DNA of 34,664 bases from DASYPQ01 sp041488095 (GTDB lineage Bacteria; Planctomycetota; UBA1135; GCA-002686595). Under the pieces are notes generated by a model. The model was not told the origin of the DNA. It saw nothing but the letters and a program-made list of their open reading frames with translations, and did not search any database. The stretch is taken from the NCBI GenBank assembly GCA_041488095.1, contig JBGPOP010000044.1:1-34664 (forward strand). Reading direction: 5' to 3'. The translations under genes were made by a program, and so were the position numbers. Shown here piece after piece: positions 15,516-24,318 of this stretch (position 1 is its first letter; every line of letters starts with the position of its first letter).

Positions 15516-16304
15516 TCAGCTCGTTCCCGCGCGCTTCTTCTGCAGCTCGATGTTCGCCTTGAAGATCATCTCCATCATCTCCTGCTTCAAGACGCGATTC
15601 GGCTCGTTGGCCGAGAGGCCCTGCACGACGCGGTAGAGCGAAGCGATGCCGAGGTCGATGTTCTTCATCGACGCGACGTGCTTGAGCGTCTCCTCGGTCG
15701 TCTCGAGCAGCTGGACGAGCTTCGTCACGCGCCGCTCCAATCGGTCGATGTGGCTGTCGCGCTCGCGGAGCTGTGCCGCGGCGGCTCGGCGGCGCGCCTC
15801 CTCGAGCAGGATCGACGCGCGCTCGGTGAGCTCGCGCTCGATCTTGATCGTTTCGGGCGTGCGGGGCCCGAGCTTCCTGAACGTGTCGCGGATCGCCGCC
15901 AGCATCTTCTGGACCGTCGGGTCGGCCGGGTCGGCGGCCGGCGTCGCGCCCGCGGCGACGCGCTCGCGGCGCATGTCGGCGAGCTCGGTCAGGAGCTCGG
16001 CGCGGCTGGCGTGGATGGCGCCTCGCGAGGCCTCGACCTCCTCGACTCCCTTCAAGAGACCCAGCAGGCCGAGCTGGGCGTGGTCGACCAGGAGACCCAG
16101 GTCGCCGCTCTCCCCGCCGAGCGTGCGCTCCAGGATCGTGCGGTTGATCGCCTTCTCGATCATCGTGGAGACCTGCTCCAGCGAGACGTAGCGCACGCGC
16201 AGGACGCCGCGCTCTTCGAGTTGTTGGGGCGTGGTCGGGCTCCCGAACTCGCGCACGGCGTCGGTGAGCGCCTTGTTGAGCTCCAGTTTCCTGTGAATCG
16301 TCAT
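15516..16304 (-). CDS. Hypothetical coiled-coil protein
   Basis: A 262-residue protein without signal peptide or membrane segment, so probably cytoplasmic. The N-terminal 60 residues (REFGSPTTPQQLEERGVLRV, then YVSLEQVSTMIEKAINRTI) may form a small folded domain. Residues about 70-115 and 165-240 are long charged helices (TIKIERELTERASILLEEAR, RERDSHIDRLERRVTKLVQL) with heptad-like spacing. It ends with a mixed helical part (MEMIFKANIELQKKRAG). I do not recognise the family. Codon use is like its neighbours. It lies upstream of the DUF1800 gene on the same strand with a 100-bp gap, so co-transcription is possible but not shown. Confidence 0.7.
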   Translation of the reverse strand: MTIHRKLELNKALTDAVREFGSPTTPQQLEERGVLRVRYVSLEQVSTMIEKAINRTILERTLGGESGDLGLLVDHAQLGLLGLLKGVEEVEASRGAIHASRAELLTELADMRRERVAAGATPAADPADPTVQKMLAAIRDTFRKLGPRTPETIKIERELTERASILLEEARRRAAAAQLRERDSHIDRLERRVTKLVQLLETTEETLKHVASMKNIDLGIASLYRVVQGLSANEPNRVLKQEMMEMIFKANIELQKKRAGTS

Positions 16305-16546
16305 GGTGGCGAAAGTCTACCCCGCCCCGAGCACCCCTGCGGAATGGGGACGCCCCTCGCCGGGGGGATGTCGATCAGGGATCGGGGACCGATGGCGGGA
16401 GTCTCCAGGAAAAACTTCCCCGGCCGCGCTCGGGTGTCCTCCCGACTTGGAATCCGCGCCGGAGAGCGTAGGTTCGGGCTTCGGGGCAGACCGCGGACAC
16501 AACGCCGCGGACTCCGTGAAGGAACGACACCGACCAGGAGGCATCC

Positions 16547-16933
16547 ATGAGAACACTAGGCCAGATCGCAATCCTCGCTCTCGCGCTCGGCGCCGTGACC
16601 GGCCTTTCCGGCTGCCAGTACGTGGGCGCCCAGCCCGGCCCCGACGGCACGAGCTACGTGTTCGGCGCGCTCGAGGCCTCGCTGCCCGGAACTCCCAAGC
16701 AGGTCGTGGAGGCCGCGGAGAGCGTGCTCAAGGAGAAGGATTTTCACGTCAGCTCCCCCGGAGCCACGGGCGTGGATGGAGAGGTCGTCGCGCACACGGC
16801 CCTCGACAAGAAGATCGACATCAAGATCGAGAGGCACGGCGAGATGAGCTGCAGGATCTCGATCCGCGTCGGCACCCTCGGCGACCGGGAGATGTCGCGC
16901 GAGATCTACCTGAAGATCAAGGCCAAGCTGTAG
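16547..16933 (+). CDS. DUF3568-type lipoprotein
   Basis: A 128-residue protein with a lipoprotein signal (ILALALGAVTGLSGC; lipobox LSGC, Cys at about 22). The mature part matches the DUF3568 layout: YVFGALEASLPGTPKQVVEA, a middle AHTALDKKIDIKIERHG and a terminal SREIYLKIKAKL. Such proteins are small periplasmic lipoproteins of unknown role. AGGAGG lies six bases before the ATG. The 242 bp upstream (16305-16546) hold no other gene I can support. Confidence 0.85.
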   Translation: MRTLGQIAILALALGAVTGLSGCQYVGAQPGPDGTSYVFGALEASLPGTPKQVVEAAESVLKEKDFHVSSPGATGVDGEVVAHTALDKKIDIKIERHGEMSCRISIRVGTLGDREMSREIYLKIKAKL

Positions 16934-16971
16934 ACCGCGCGCGTCGGCGTCGTGTCGATCTACCGGCCCCG

Positions 16972-19900
16972 CTACCAGACCAGCTGGACCGCCTGGGTGG
17001 CGTTGAAGGTGCCACCCGGGGGATCCGGGCAGTAGGTCGTGCTCGGGTCGCGGTAGTAGACCTGGTAGATGCGGATCCCGCCTGAGGGGATCGGATCGCC
17101 CAGCGCAGCCGAGCGCGCGGTGATCGACGGGTCGCCAGCCTGCGGATAGCTGGTCACGCCGCCGACGGCGTTCTTGACGCCGAGGCGCTTCAGCGTCCCG
17201 CCCGCGCAGCGCTTGCCGTCGCCGAAGGGGATCCCCGGCGACAGACGCACGTTGCCTTGCAGGAAGATCGACAGCGCCGTGGGCCGCTCGCCCGCCGCGG
17301 TCAGCACGATCGTGTCGGGAACCGTGTTCCCGGCCGCGGTGAGCAGCGCGCCCGTGCTGCCGGCTCCCGAGTTCGCGCAGCCGCGCCCGGGACCCCCGTT
17401 GTTGCTGCACGGGCACGGACCGCCCGCCCCGTTGCCGAAGCAGAACGAGATCCCGCCCGGCTGCTGGCACTCGTCGGGCACGCCGTTGAAGTTCAGGTCC
17501 TGGCTCGTGCCCGAGGCGACATCGCATCCGTCCGGGACGCCGTTCATGTTGCAGTCCGGAGCGCCCGCGGCGATATCGCACACGTCGCCGATCCCGTTGC
17601 CGTCGCAGTCCTCCTGGAAGGGATTGTTGATGCTGGGGCAGTTGTCGACGCAGTCCGGGACGCCGTCCTGGTCGGTATCCGTCTCGGCCACGCCGCAGCC
17701 GCACGCGCCGGGAGCGATCTTGTTCGGGTCGTTCGGGCAGCCGTCGTTGCAGTTCGCCGTGCCGTCGCCGTCCGTGTCGGTGTCGGCCACGCCGCACCCG
17801 CACTGGCCCGGCGCGATCTTGTTGGGATCGTTCGGGCAGCCGTCGTTGCAGTTCATCGTGCCGTCGCCGTCGGAGTCGATGTCGGGCACCCCGCAGCCGC
17901 ACACGCCCGGTGCGATCTTGTTCGGATCGTTCGGGCAGCCGTCGGTCGGACAGGTGTTGTTCGGATAGCCCGGATCCCCGTAGCCGTCGCCATCCGTGTC
18001 CGTGCACGTGTCGCACGCGTCCCCGAACGCATCGCCGTCGGCATTGGCCTGGTTCGCGTTGGGGATGGTCGGGCAGTTGTCGATGCAGTTCGCGGTCCCG
18101 TCGCCGTCGCTGTCGGTGTCCGGGAGACCGCAGCCGCATTGGCCCGGAGCGATCTTCAGCGGGTCGTTCGGGCACCCGTCGATGCAGTCCGCGGTGCCGT
18201 CGCCGTCGGTGTCGGTGTCCGCGACGCCGCATCCGCACTGGCCCGGGGCGATCTTGTTCGGGTCGTTCGGGCAACCGTCGGTGCAATCGGGCGTGCCGTC
18301 TCCGTCGGTGTCCACCCCGCAGGCGAACAGGGTCGTGAACGCCTCGCAGTTCATCGGCCCCCAACCGGTCACGGTGTCCCATCCGGCGGTGCACGTCGAA
18401 GGGCTGCCGTTCGGGAGGTTGCCATTGGCTCCCGACGTGATGTCGAACCAGACGTCCGGTCGTCCATTCTGACCGTAGAGCAGGTCCTGGATCCGGCCGA
18501 ACCGGCGATGGCCGGATCCGTCCGGCGGGAGGCCGCCCAGGTTGATGATCTTCTGCTCGACGATGGCGAGCATCCCCGCGAGGATCGGCGAGGCGAAGCT
18601 CGTCCCGATGTATTGGCCCGTCAGCGCGTTGTTGAAGTAGAACCAGTAGGCGCCCGTCCCGCTTCCGGCGGAGTGGAAGCCGACGTCGGGAACGAGGCGG
18701 TGGTTGTTGGTTCCGGTGATCGGAGGCACGCCCGTGCCGACCTGCCAGACGGGACGGACGTTGAACGAGGCCGAGTTGTTGCTCCACCCGCCGCCGCCGC
18801 CGCTCCAGCCCACCTCGGTGATCCGAACTCCGGTGGTGCTGTTCACGTTGGCGACGGTCCCGCCGACGGAGAGGACCTCGGGCTCGTAGTCGGGATAGCT
18901 GTACGGCTCGAGGGTGGTCCCGCTGTCGCCGCTCGCGGCCATGTACGTGATGCCCTGCGCGCTCATGGAGAGGTGCTGGTTGTGCGCGGCGCTCGCGGTG
19001 CCTCCCGGGATGTTCCAGCCGTAGCTCTCGGAGATCGCGTCGGCCAGGTTGTCGTTGACCTGCTGGGTGAGCACCGCGACCAGGTTGTTGCTGGTGCCGT
19101 CGTAGATCTTGATGTTCGCGAGCGGCGCCATCCCGAGCTCCATCTGGACGTCGAGGTCGCCTTCGGGGTTGTCGGGGCCCGCACCCGCGCCGCCGCCACC
19201 GCACGGGATCGTGGCGATGTTCGTGCCCGCGCCGCCGGCCGGGATGGGCAGCATGAAATGGTTGATGTAGCTGAGCCAGTTGCTGGCGCGGAACCCGACC
19301 CAGTTCGAGATGCCGATCGTGCGGCCGGCGCCGGTGAAGCCGGCGTTGAACAGCCCGACCGTGTTGTACAACCCGCGGGTCAGCACGGGCGTGAGGAGCG
19401 TCACGAGGTGCTTGGGGTGTGTGTAGGTCTCCAGGCCGCTGACGTCGATCACGATGGACGCGAGGTTGGCGGGCAGCTGGATCGGAGTCGAGTAGGCGAT
19501 GAACCGGCTCGGCTCGACGTTGTCCTGGGGCACGAGCGTGTACTCGCGGATCGTCGTGTGGAAGGCCGCTTCCGCCTGGGCGACCGTGGCGTTCGCCAGG
19601 ATGGCCAGATGGTTCTTCGAGACCAGCGTGATCGTGAACCCGTTCTGCCGGAGATGGTCGGCGACGGCATCGACCTGGCTCATCGGCAGGCCGAAGCGCT
19701 CGCCCACCTCCTCCGGGGTGATGTACTTGCGGTAGTTGACGGAGCCGGGATCGTTGACCGAATCGACGAACGCCTGCACCTCTCGCGGCCGGGCATAGGG
19801 CATGCTGACCGCGATGCTCAGGGATTGCCTGCCGTTGGCCGGGCCGATGTCCTTGGCGCGCTCCAGCACGGGCAAGACCGGTAGGCCGACGGGGCTCACC

Positions 19901-19998
19901 TGGGCCGGCGACGGCCCGGGCTCTGAGGGCGCCGCGGTTCCAAGGAAGAGGGTGGAGAACAGTGCTGTCGAAATCGACCGGATCGACAATGACCTCAT
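16972..19998 (-). CDS. Secreted S53 (sedolisin/kumamolisin-type) peptidase with Ca-binding repeats and C-terminal module
   Basis: A 1008-residue protein with these parts in order: signal peptide (about 1-25); Pro-kumamolisin activation domain (about 40-190; EVQAFVDSVNDPGSVNYRKY); S53 catalytic domain (about 200-560); thrombospondin type-3-like Ca-binding repeats (about 565-790); C-terminal module (FCFGNG, PCPCSNN, FGDGKRCAGG, YYRDPSTTYCP). All S53 catalytic residues are present: Glu279 and Asp283 in PEGDLDVQMELG, the oxyanion Asp358 in AASGDSGTT and Ser467 in GTSFASPILAG. It should be a serine-carboxyl endopeptidase exported as a self-cleaving zymogen. The start is ATG at 19998; a GTG at 20004 is an alternative. 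It converges with the DUF3568 gene. The 5' region 19999-20180 holds no other feature I can support. Confidence 0.93.
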   Translation of the reverse strand: MRSLSIRSISTALFSTLFLGTAAPSEPGPSPAQVSPVGLPVLPVLERAKDIGPANGRQSLSIAVSMPYARPREVQAFVDSVNDPGSVNYRKYITPEEVGERFGLPMSQVDAVADHLRQNGFTITLVSKNHLAILANATVAQAEAAFHTTIREYTLVPQDNVEPSRFIAYSTPIQLPANLASIVIDVSGLETYTHPKHLVTLLTPVLTRGLYNTVGLFNAGFTGAGRTIGISNWVGFRASNWLSYINHFMLPIPAGGAGTNIATIPCGGGGAGAGPDNPEGDLDVQMELGMAPLANIKIYDGTSNNLVAVLTQQVNDNLADAISESYGWNIPGGTASAAHNQHLSMSAQGITYMAASGDSGTTLEPYSYPDYEPEVLSVGGTVANVNSTTGVRITEVGWSGGGGGWSNNSASFNVRPVWQVGTGVPPITGTNNHRLVPDVGFHSAGSGTGAYWFYFNNALTGQYIGTSFASPILAGMLAIVEQKIINLGGLPPDGSGHRRFGRIQDLLYGQNGRPDVWFDITSGANGNLPNGSPSTCTAGWDTVTGWGPMNCEAFTTLFACGVDTDGDGTPDCTDGCPNDPNKIAPGQCGCGVADTDTDGDGTADCIDGCPNDPLKIAPGQCGCGLPDTDSDGDGTANCIDNCPTIPNANQANADGDAFGDACDTCTDTDGDGYGDPGYPNNTCPTDGCPNDPNKIAPGVCGCGVPDIDSDGDGTMNCNDGCPNDPNKIAPGQCGCGVADTDTDGDGTANCNDGCPNDPNKIAPGACGCGVAETDTDQDGVPDCVDNCPSINNPFQEDCDGNGIGDVCDIAAGAPDCNMNGVPDGCDVASGTSQDLNFNGVPDECQQPGGISFCFGNGAGGPCPCSNNGGPGRGCANSGAGSTGALLTAAGNTVPDTIVLTAAGERPTALSIFLQGNVRLSPGIPFGDGKRCAGGTLKRLGVKNAVGGVTSYPQAGDPSITARSAALGDPIPSGGIRIYQVYYRDPSTTYCPDPPGGTFNATQAVQLVW
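17640..18320 (-). repeat. Intragenic 99-bp repeats encoding DxDGDG Ca-binding units
   Basis: Near-identical direct repeats of about 99 bp (33 residues), for example with gcgatcttgttc starting at about 17714 and 17813. Each codes for TDGDGTxxCxDGCPNDPNK and IAPGxCGCG. Seven DxDxDG-type units are visible, five of them with the full DGCPNDPxKIAPG form and two divergent (NCPTIPNANQ and NCPSINNPFQ). They resemble thrombospondin type-3 repeats, which bind calcium. Confidence 0.88.
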
Positions 19999-20180
19999 GA
20001 CCACGCAGTTCCTCGTATTGCAGTCGTGCTACGGGCACGCGCCCGGCTGATCGGAGTCCCCTGAAGGGCCGGAACAGCTCGGTCTGATGGTAGAGGCAGG
20101 AGACCGTCCCGACCAGATCCGACGTCGGATTCCGCCCGCAGATCCTGCGTGCCTGCGTCGGAAGGCGCCTGGTCCGGAGC

Positions 20181-20999
20181 TCAACGCCTCGGCCTCTCGC
20201 CGAGGAGATCGATCGCCGCATTCCCCGCGACTCGCACCTGCACCCACAGGCTCGCCGGGAGCTTGTCCGCCTTGCGATCTCGCCGGATGGCCGCGTTGAT
20301 GCGAGCCGCCCAGTCGGAGACCGTCTCGGCCTCCGTGAGGGTGCTCGCGGCGTAGTAGGAGACGACCCCCCGATCGACCTTCCTGCCGTCGACGTCGAAC
20401 GCGGAGTTTTTCGCCTTGCACGCGAGCCTCGAACGGCCCTCGTCATCCATGACGACGGCCACCGCGTTGGACGGCACACGACCGGCCAGGAGATTGCTGT
20501 GTCACGAGTCGGCCAGGATCACGAGACCCACGCCGTCGGGCGCAGCGAGCGTCTCGAGCGCTTCCTCCCACGACATCCAATCTTCGCGGTCCGACTCCCC
20601 GGTCAGCGCGCCCTCGAGCTGCAGCGCCGCCTCGGCCGTCCTCTCGTCGAATGAGGTCGGCGATCCGTGGCCGGTGTAGTACAGGAGCACGCTGCCGGTC
20701 TTCCAGGAGGCGATCCGTCGCCCCGCCGACCTGAGGAATGCCACCGCGCGGGAACGCGTGAGGGTGCCCTCGAGCACCAGGATCTCGTCCTCGCGGCAAC
20801 CCCGGCGCCGCAGCGCGTCGCCCATGGCCACGACGTCGTTGTGCATGGCCGTCTCGTCACCCCACGGCGCGGCCATGAGGACCGCGAGCCGGTTGGGAGG
20901 CGTCGGCCGATTCAGCCTCGATCCGGCGCAACTTGCGGAAAGAAGCGACAGCGCGAGCGCGAGAAAGACGATCCGACGCGGCGCACGAGGATCGGTCAT
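20181..20999 (-). CDS. Caspase-like (peptidase C14 fold) protein with in-frame TGA at the catalytic Cys; candidate selenoprotein
   Basis: Read through one TGA at 20502-20504, the frame gives 272 residues. Residues 1-24 are a signal or lipoprotein-like leader (FLALALSLLSASC). The caspase fold follows: RLAVLMAAPWGDETAMHNDV (strand 1), ILVLEGTLTRSRAV, VLLYYTGHGSP with catalytic His111, and GLVILADS then TGA (codon 166) then HSNLLAGR. In caspase homologues this last motif is DSCHS or DACHS, so TGA sits exactly at the nucleophile. The 106 codons after it have no stop and only about 13 end in A or T, like the first part. Either TGA is read as selenocysteine, or a TGC/TGT codon recently mutated, or the base is an error. 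The start lies 9 bp after the M28 gene stop, so the two are one operon. Confidence 0.75.
20468..20488 (-). other. Candidate selenocysteine insertion (SECIS-like) hairpin
   Basis: On the minus strand, starting 14 nt after the TGA of the caspase-like gene, TGGCCGGT can pair with GCCGTCCA around the loop CGTGT. Seven of eight positions pair, one of them a G-T wobble, with one C-T mismatch. The loop begins about 22 nt after the TGA and has G as its second base. As I recall the bacterial SECIS model, the apical loop lies about 16-37 nt downstream with a G among its first two bases, so it fits. In DNA this GC-rich, such hairpins also arise by chance. Confidence 0.35.
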
Positions 21000-21008
21000 C
21001 CCTTGACG

Positions 21009-23054
21009 CTACGGCGGCTCGGGCATCGCCACGGTGACGACGACCTCTTTTCCATCGCGGAGGACGGCGATCTTTGTGTCGCCGCGGGATCCGGAGAGCA
21101 CCCGGCCGAGGTCTATCCATCCCTCGACCGCCGCCTCGCCGACCTTCACGATCCGATCGCCGACCTGGAGACCGGCCTGGTCGGCCACTCCGCCCGGCGT
21201 GATCACGTCGATCGTGAGCCCTTCCCCGAAGCGCAGCCCGAGCCGCCTGCCGATCCCGCCCCCCGGCCCGGCGTCCGGAGGGAACTCGATCGCGACCTCG
21301 ACCTCCTTCGCCTTCCGCAGGACGACGACCTTCGTCTTCACCGGCCCCTCCAGGAGCGCCGCGCGCATCTCGTCGCGGTCCGCGACGGGCTTGTCGCCGA
21401 TCTTCACGATGCGGTCCCCGACCACGAGACCGATCTTCGCGGCGAGGCCGTCCTCGATCACCTCCTCGATCGACATGTCGTCGGCGAGCTGGATGCCGAG
21501 GCGCCGCCCGCCGCCGCCGCTGTCCGGGGCACGCAGGTTCTCCCGCGACAGGAGCTCGGGCAGGTTCGCGATCCCGAGCGCGCCGACGGCGATCACGATG
21601 GCCGAGTTCTTCTGGTACTCGGGGATCGCCGCGTCATACGTGTCGAACTGGGTGTGGTGGGTGTGGTTGTAGTTCGCGCGGCCCTTCTGGCTCCAGAAGA
21701 ACCCCGGGACTCCAGCCTGCAGGAAGGAGGCGTGGTCGCTTCCGCCGCCGGAGAGCCCCTTCACTTCGCGCACCTTGAAGGGCGTCTCGGGATCGAGGTT
21801 CGTCACCGGCGCGAAGATCTCCTCGAAAGGCTTGACCATGGGAGGCGTGGCCGTGATCCCGGAACAATAGTTCGTCCCGCCGTCGTGAACGAGGACGGCG
21901 GAGATCCTGGCCATCTCGTCCTTGTGCTTCTGGACGTAGGCGTGCGAGCCGAGCAGCCCCTCCTCTTCGCCACCCCACAGCATGAAGCGGATCGTGCGCC
22001 TCGGCCGGACCCCCGACTTCTCGAGCAGCCGCGCCGCCTCCAGGGTCGTCGCCACGCCGGTGCCGTTGTCGGTCGCCCCGGTCGCGCCGTCCCACGAGTC
22101 GAGGTGACCGCCGACGATCACGACCTCGTCGGGCTTCTCCGTCCCCGGGATCTCGGCGATCACGTTGTAAAGGGGGATCGGCCCCTTCTCGAACCAGTTG
22201 CGGACGTCGAACTCGAGGCGCACCTCGTCCCCGGCCTTCACGCGCTCGGCGATGTCCTTGTGCTCGGCGGCGAGCAGGTTGATCGAGGGACGTGTGGGCA
22301 GCTTGTCGAAGGCGATCTTGGAGCTGCCGCCCGTGAGGATCAGCTCGCCGCGGCCCGAGCGGATCGTTCCGGCGATTCCTTCCTCGTCGTAGACCTTCTC
22401 CAACCGGTCGCGGAACGCGCGGTCGGCGGCGGCGCTCTCGCGGTCGCGCGCGGCGCGGGCAGCCTGCTCCTCGCCGGCGCCGGTCCGCGCGCCGGCTTCG
22501 ACCGTGCCGGCTTCCGGGGGGCGAGACCCCGCGGCGCCCGCGTCGGGAGGAGCGGGGCGGCGATCGGCGGGTCGCCCGGGGCTCGCCGCCGCGACGACCC
22601 ACGCGCCCTTCAGCTTCGATAGGACCAGGGCGAGCTCGGCCTCGTTCGTCGGCGCGAGGACCGCGAGGCCGCTGACGGGTCCCTTCGTCCCGGCCGTCCA
22701 GGCGTTCGTCCCGAAGTGAAGCTCCTTCTTCTCGGGAGCGATCATCCGTCCTGCGGCCGGGCCGCGGTTGAAGCCGACGGGGAACTCACCCCATTGCTCG
22801 AGCCGGCAATTCTGGAGGCCGAAGCTCTCGAACTGCCCGCGCGCCCACTCGCACGCGTTGCGGAATCCGTCCGATCCGGTGAGCCGCGGACCGATGCGAT
22901 TCGTGAGATGGTCGAGGTGCTCCATCACGCGGCTCTCGGCGCGGCCGAGCGCGATCACCTTGCCGGCGTCGCTCTCCTGCGTGCGCGCGGACGCGAGTGC
23001 GGAAGAGAGGACGAGGGCGAAGGCGGACGCAAGCTGGAAGCGGCAACGTCGCAT
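21009..23054 (-). CDS. Secreted M28-family zinc metallopeptidase with PA-like insert and two PDZ domains
   Basis: A 681-residue exported aminopeptidase or carboxypeptidase-like enzyme. After a signal peptide (about 1-24) comes an M28 front part (VMEHLDHLTNRIGPRLTGSD), then a PA-like insertion carrying an Ala/Pro/Glu-rich low-complexity stretch (about 165-205). The M28 metal ligands are present: His317 and Asp319 in GGHLDSWDG, Asp329 in GATDNGTG, the EE pair in LWGGEEEGLLGS, and a His in NHTHHTQFDTY; GGGSDHASF is also typical. Two PDZ domains close the protein (about 510-585 and 600-681; GLAAKIGLVVGDRIVKIGD and GVADQAGLQVGDRIVKVGE). GAGGA lies about 8 nt before the ATG. The caspase-like gene follows after 9 bp. 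Confidence 0.93.
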   Translation of the reverse strand: MRRCRFQLASAFALVLSSALASARTQESDAGKVIALGRAESRVMEHLDHLTNRIGPRLTGSDGFRNACEWARGQFESFGLQNCRLEQWGEFPVGFNRGPAAGRMIAPEKKELHFGTNAWTAGTKGPVSGLAVLAPTNEAELALVLSKLKGAWVVAAASPGRPADRRPAPPDAGAAGSRPPEAGTVEAGARTGAGEEQAARAARDRESAAADRAFRDRLEKVYDEEGIAGTIRSGRGELILTGGSSKIAFDKLPTRPSINLLAAEHKDIAERVKAGDEVRLEFDVRNWFEKGPIPLYNVIAEIPGTEKPDEVVIVGGHLDSWDGATGATDNGTGVATTLEAARLLEKSGVRPRRTIRFMLWGGEEEGLLGSHAYVQKHKDEMARISAVLVHDGGTNYCSGITATPPMVKPFEEIFAPVTNLDPETPFKVREVKGLSGGGSDHASFLQAGVPGFFWSQKGRANYNHTHHTQFDTYDAAIPEYQKNSAIVIAVGALGIANLPELLSRENLRAPDSGGGGRRLGIQLADDMSIEEVIEDGLAAKIGLVVGDRIVKIGDKPVADRDEMRAALLEGPVKTKVVVLRKAKEVEVAIEFPPDAGPGGGIGRRLGLRFGEGLTIDVITPGGVADQAGLQVGDRIVKVGEAAVEGWIDLGRVLSGSRGDTKIAVLRDGKEVVVTVAMPEPP

Positions 23055-23161
23055 GGGAAGGTCCTCGCGGAGAATCGAGGGAGTGCGTGAACGGCTCCAC
23101 TATAACGCGGACCAGCCGAGCACCAGGGGATACACTCCCGCCCCGGCCACGCGGGCCCGTC

Positions 23162-24115
23162 ATGATCGAATCCGATACGCAGCGCACGGACGGCCGCGGT
23201 CGGACGAACCGCATCGGGCGCAGCCAGAACGGCGATCTCGATTTGCAGAGGCGGCTCCGGTTCGTCGTCTTCCTCTCGGCCGGGACCATGCTCGCCGAGG
23301 CCGTTGGCGGGTGGCTCGTCCATTCGCTGGCGCTTCTCGCCGACGCCGGGCACATGCTCTCGGACGTCGCCGCTCTCGTGCTCAGCCTGTTCGCGGCCTG
23401 GATCGCGCGCCGACCCTCCACGGCGACGCGGACCTTCGGCTACTACCGCGCCGAGATCCTGGCCGCCCTGGCGAACGGGGCGGCGCTGGTCGCGATCAGC
23501 GCGCTGATCGTCATCGAAGCGCTCAGGCGGCTCTCGCAACCGCCCCCGGTCCACGGGGCCGCCATGCTCGCGATCGCCTCGGGGGGGCTGCTCGTGAACC
23601 TCGCCGCTCTCCGGGTGCTGCACGGTGGCCGGAACCACAGCCTCAACCTGCGCGGGGCGTGGCTGCACGTCGGCATGGACGCGCTCGGAAGCCTGGCCGC
23701 GATGATCGCGGGCCTTCTCGCCTGGCGCCTGGGATGGACCTGGGCCGACCCCGTCGCGAGCGTCGTCATCGCGCTGCTCGTCGTGTATTCCTCGTGGTCG
23801 CTCCTGCGCCAGGCCGTGGACGTGCTCATGGAAGGGACGCCGCGCGGCATCGACGCGGAAGAGGTGCGCGGCGCCCTCTTGTCCGTGCACGGGGTCCACG
23901 CCGTCCACGACCTCCACATCTGGACGATCACGAGCGGGATGCACGCGCTCTCCGCGCACGTGGCCGTTCCCCGGGGCGGGGCGAGGACCGGTCTGCTCGG
24001 CGAGATCCGGGTGGTTCTCGGGAACCGTTTCGGAATCGACCACGTGACCATCCAGGTCGAGCAGGACGGAGAATTCGAACCGGAGCATTGCTCCGGACCG
24101 GCCCGGCATCCCTAG
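23162..24115 (+). CDS. Cation diffusion facilitator (zinc-type) metal exporter
   Basis: A 317-residue inner-membrane protein of the CDF family, which exports divalent metal in exchange for protons. Six membrane segments can be traced, for example RFVVFLSAGTMLAEAVGGWL, ALVLSLFAAWIA, AILAALANGAALVAIS-type segment, MLAIASGGLLVNLAAL and ASVVIALLVVYSSWSLL. The transport-site pairs are His64/Asp68 in LADAGHMLSDV (segment 2) and His169/Asp173 in LHVGMDALGSL (segment 5); HxxxD in both is typical of zinc transporters. The C-terminal cytoplasmic domain has VHAVHDLHIWTITSGMHALS. No His-rich loop is evident. The gene is divergent from the M28 gene, with 107 bp between starts. Confidence 0.93.
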   Translation: MIESDTQRTDGRGRTNRIGRSQNGDLDLQRRLRFVVFLSAGTMLAEAVGGWLVHSLALLADAGHMLSDVAALVLSLFAAWIARRPSTATRTFGYYRAEILAALANGAALVAISALIVIEALRRLSQPPPVHGAAMLAIASGGLLVNLAALRVLHGGRNHSLNLRGAWLHVGMDALGSLAAMIAGLLAWRLGWTWADPVASVVIALLVVYSSWSLLRQAVDVLMEGTPRGIDAEEVRGALLSVHGVHAVHDLHIWTITSGMHALSAHVAVPRGGARTGLLGEIRVVLGNRFGIDHVTIQVEQDGEFEPEHCSGPARHP

Positions 24116-24318
24116 CTCGGGCAGTCCCGTGGTTTCCCCCAGGACCTAGGGGGGCGACCGGCCCTCACGCCACCCTGGCCGGGCTCGTGCCGAGATGGCG
24201 GGGACGGGGGACGGAAATGAACTCGGCGAAGCCGCCTGGCCTCAAGTCGGAGAAGTCGATTCGTCGAGATCCGAAGGTCCCCACGGTCTCCCTCGAGGGG
24301 CTTTTTCCGAGGCTTCCC

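Noticed and set aside
20181..20477. Separate small gene starting at GTG 20477
   Set aside because: It is in the same frame as the caspase-like gene, starts without a Shine-Dalgarno and contains the natural C-terminal part of that fold, so it is a continuation after the TGA.
24287..24307. CCCTCGAGGGG followed by CTTTTT, like a rho-independent terminator
   Set aside because: The stem is only a short palindrome and it lies about 12 bp before the chosen start of the binding-protein gene, where a terminator makes little sense.
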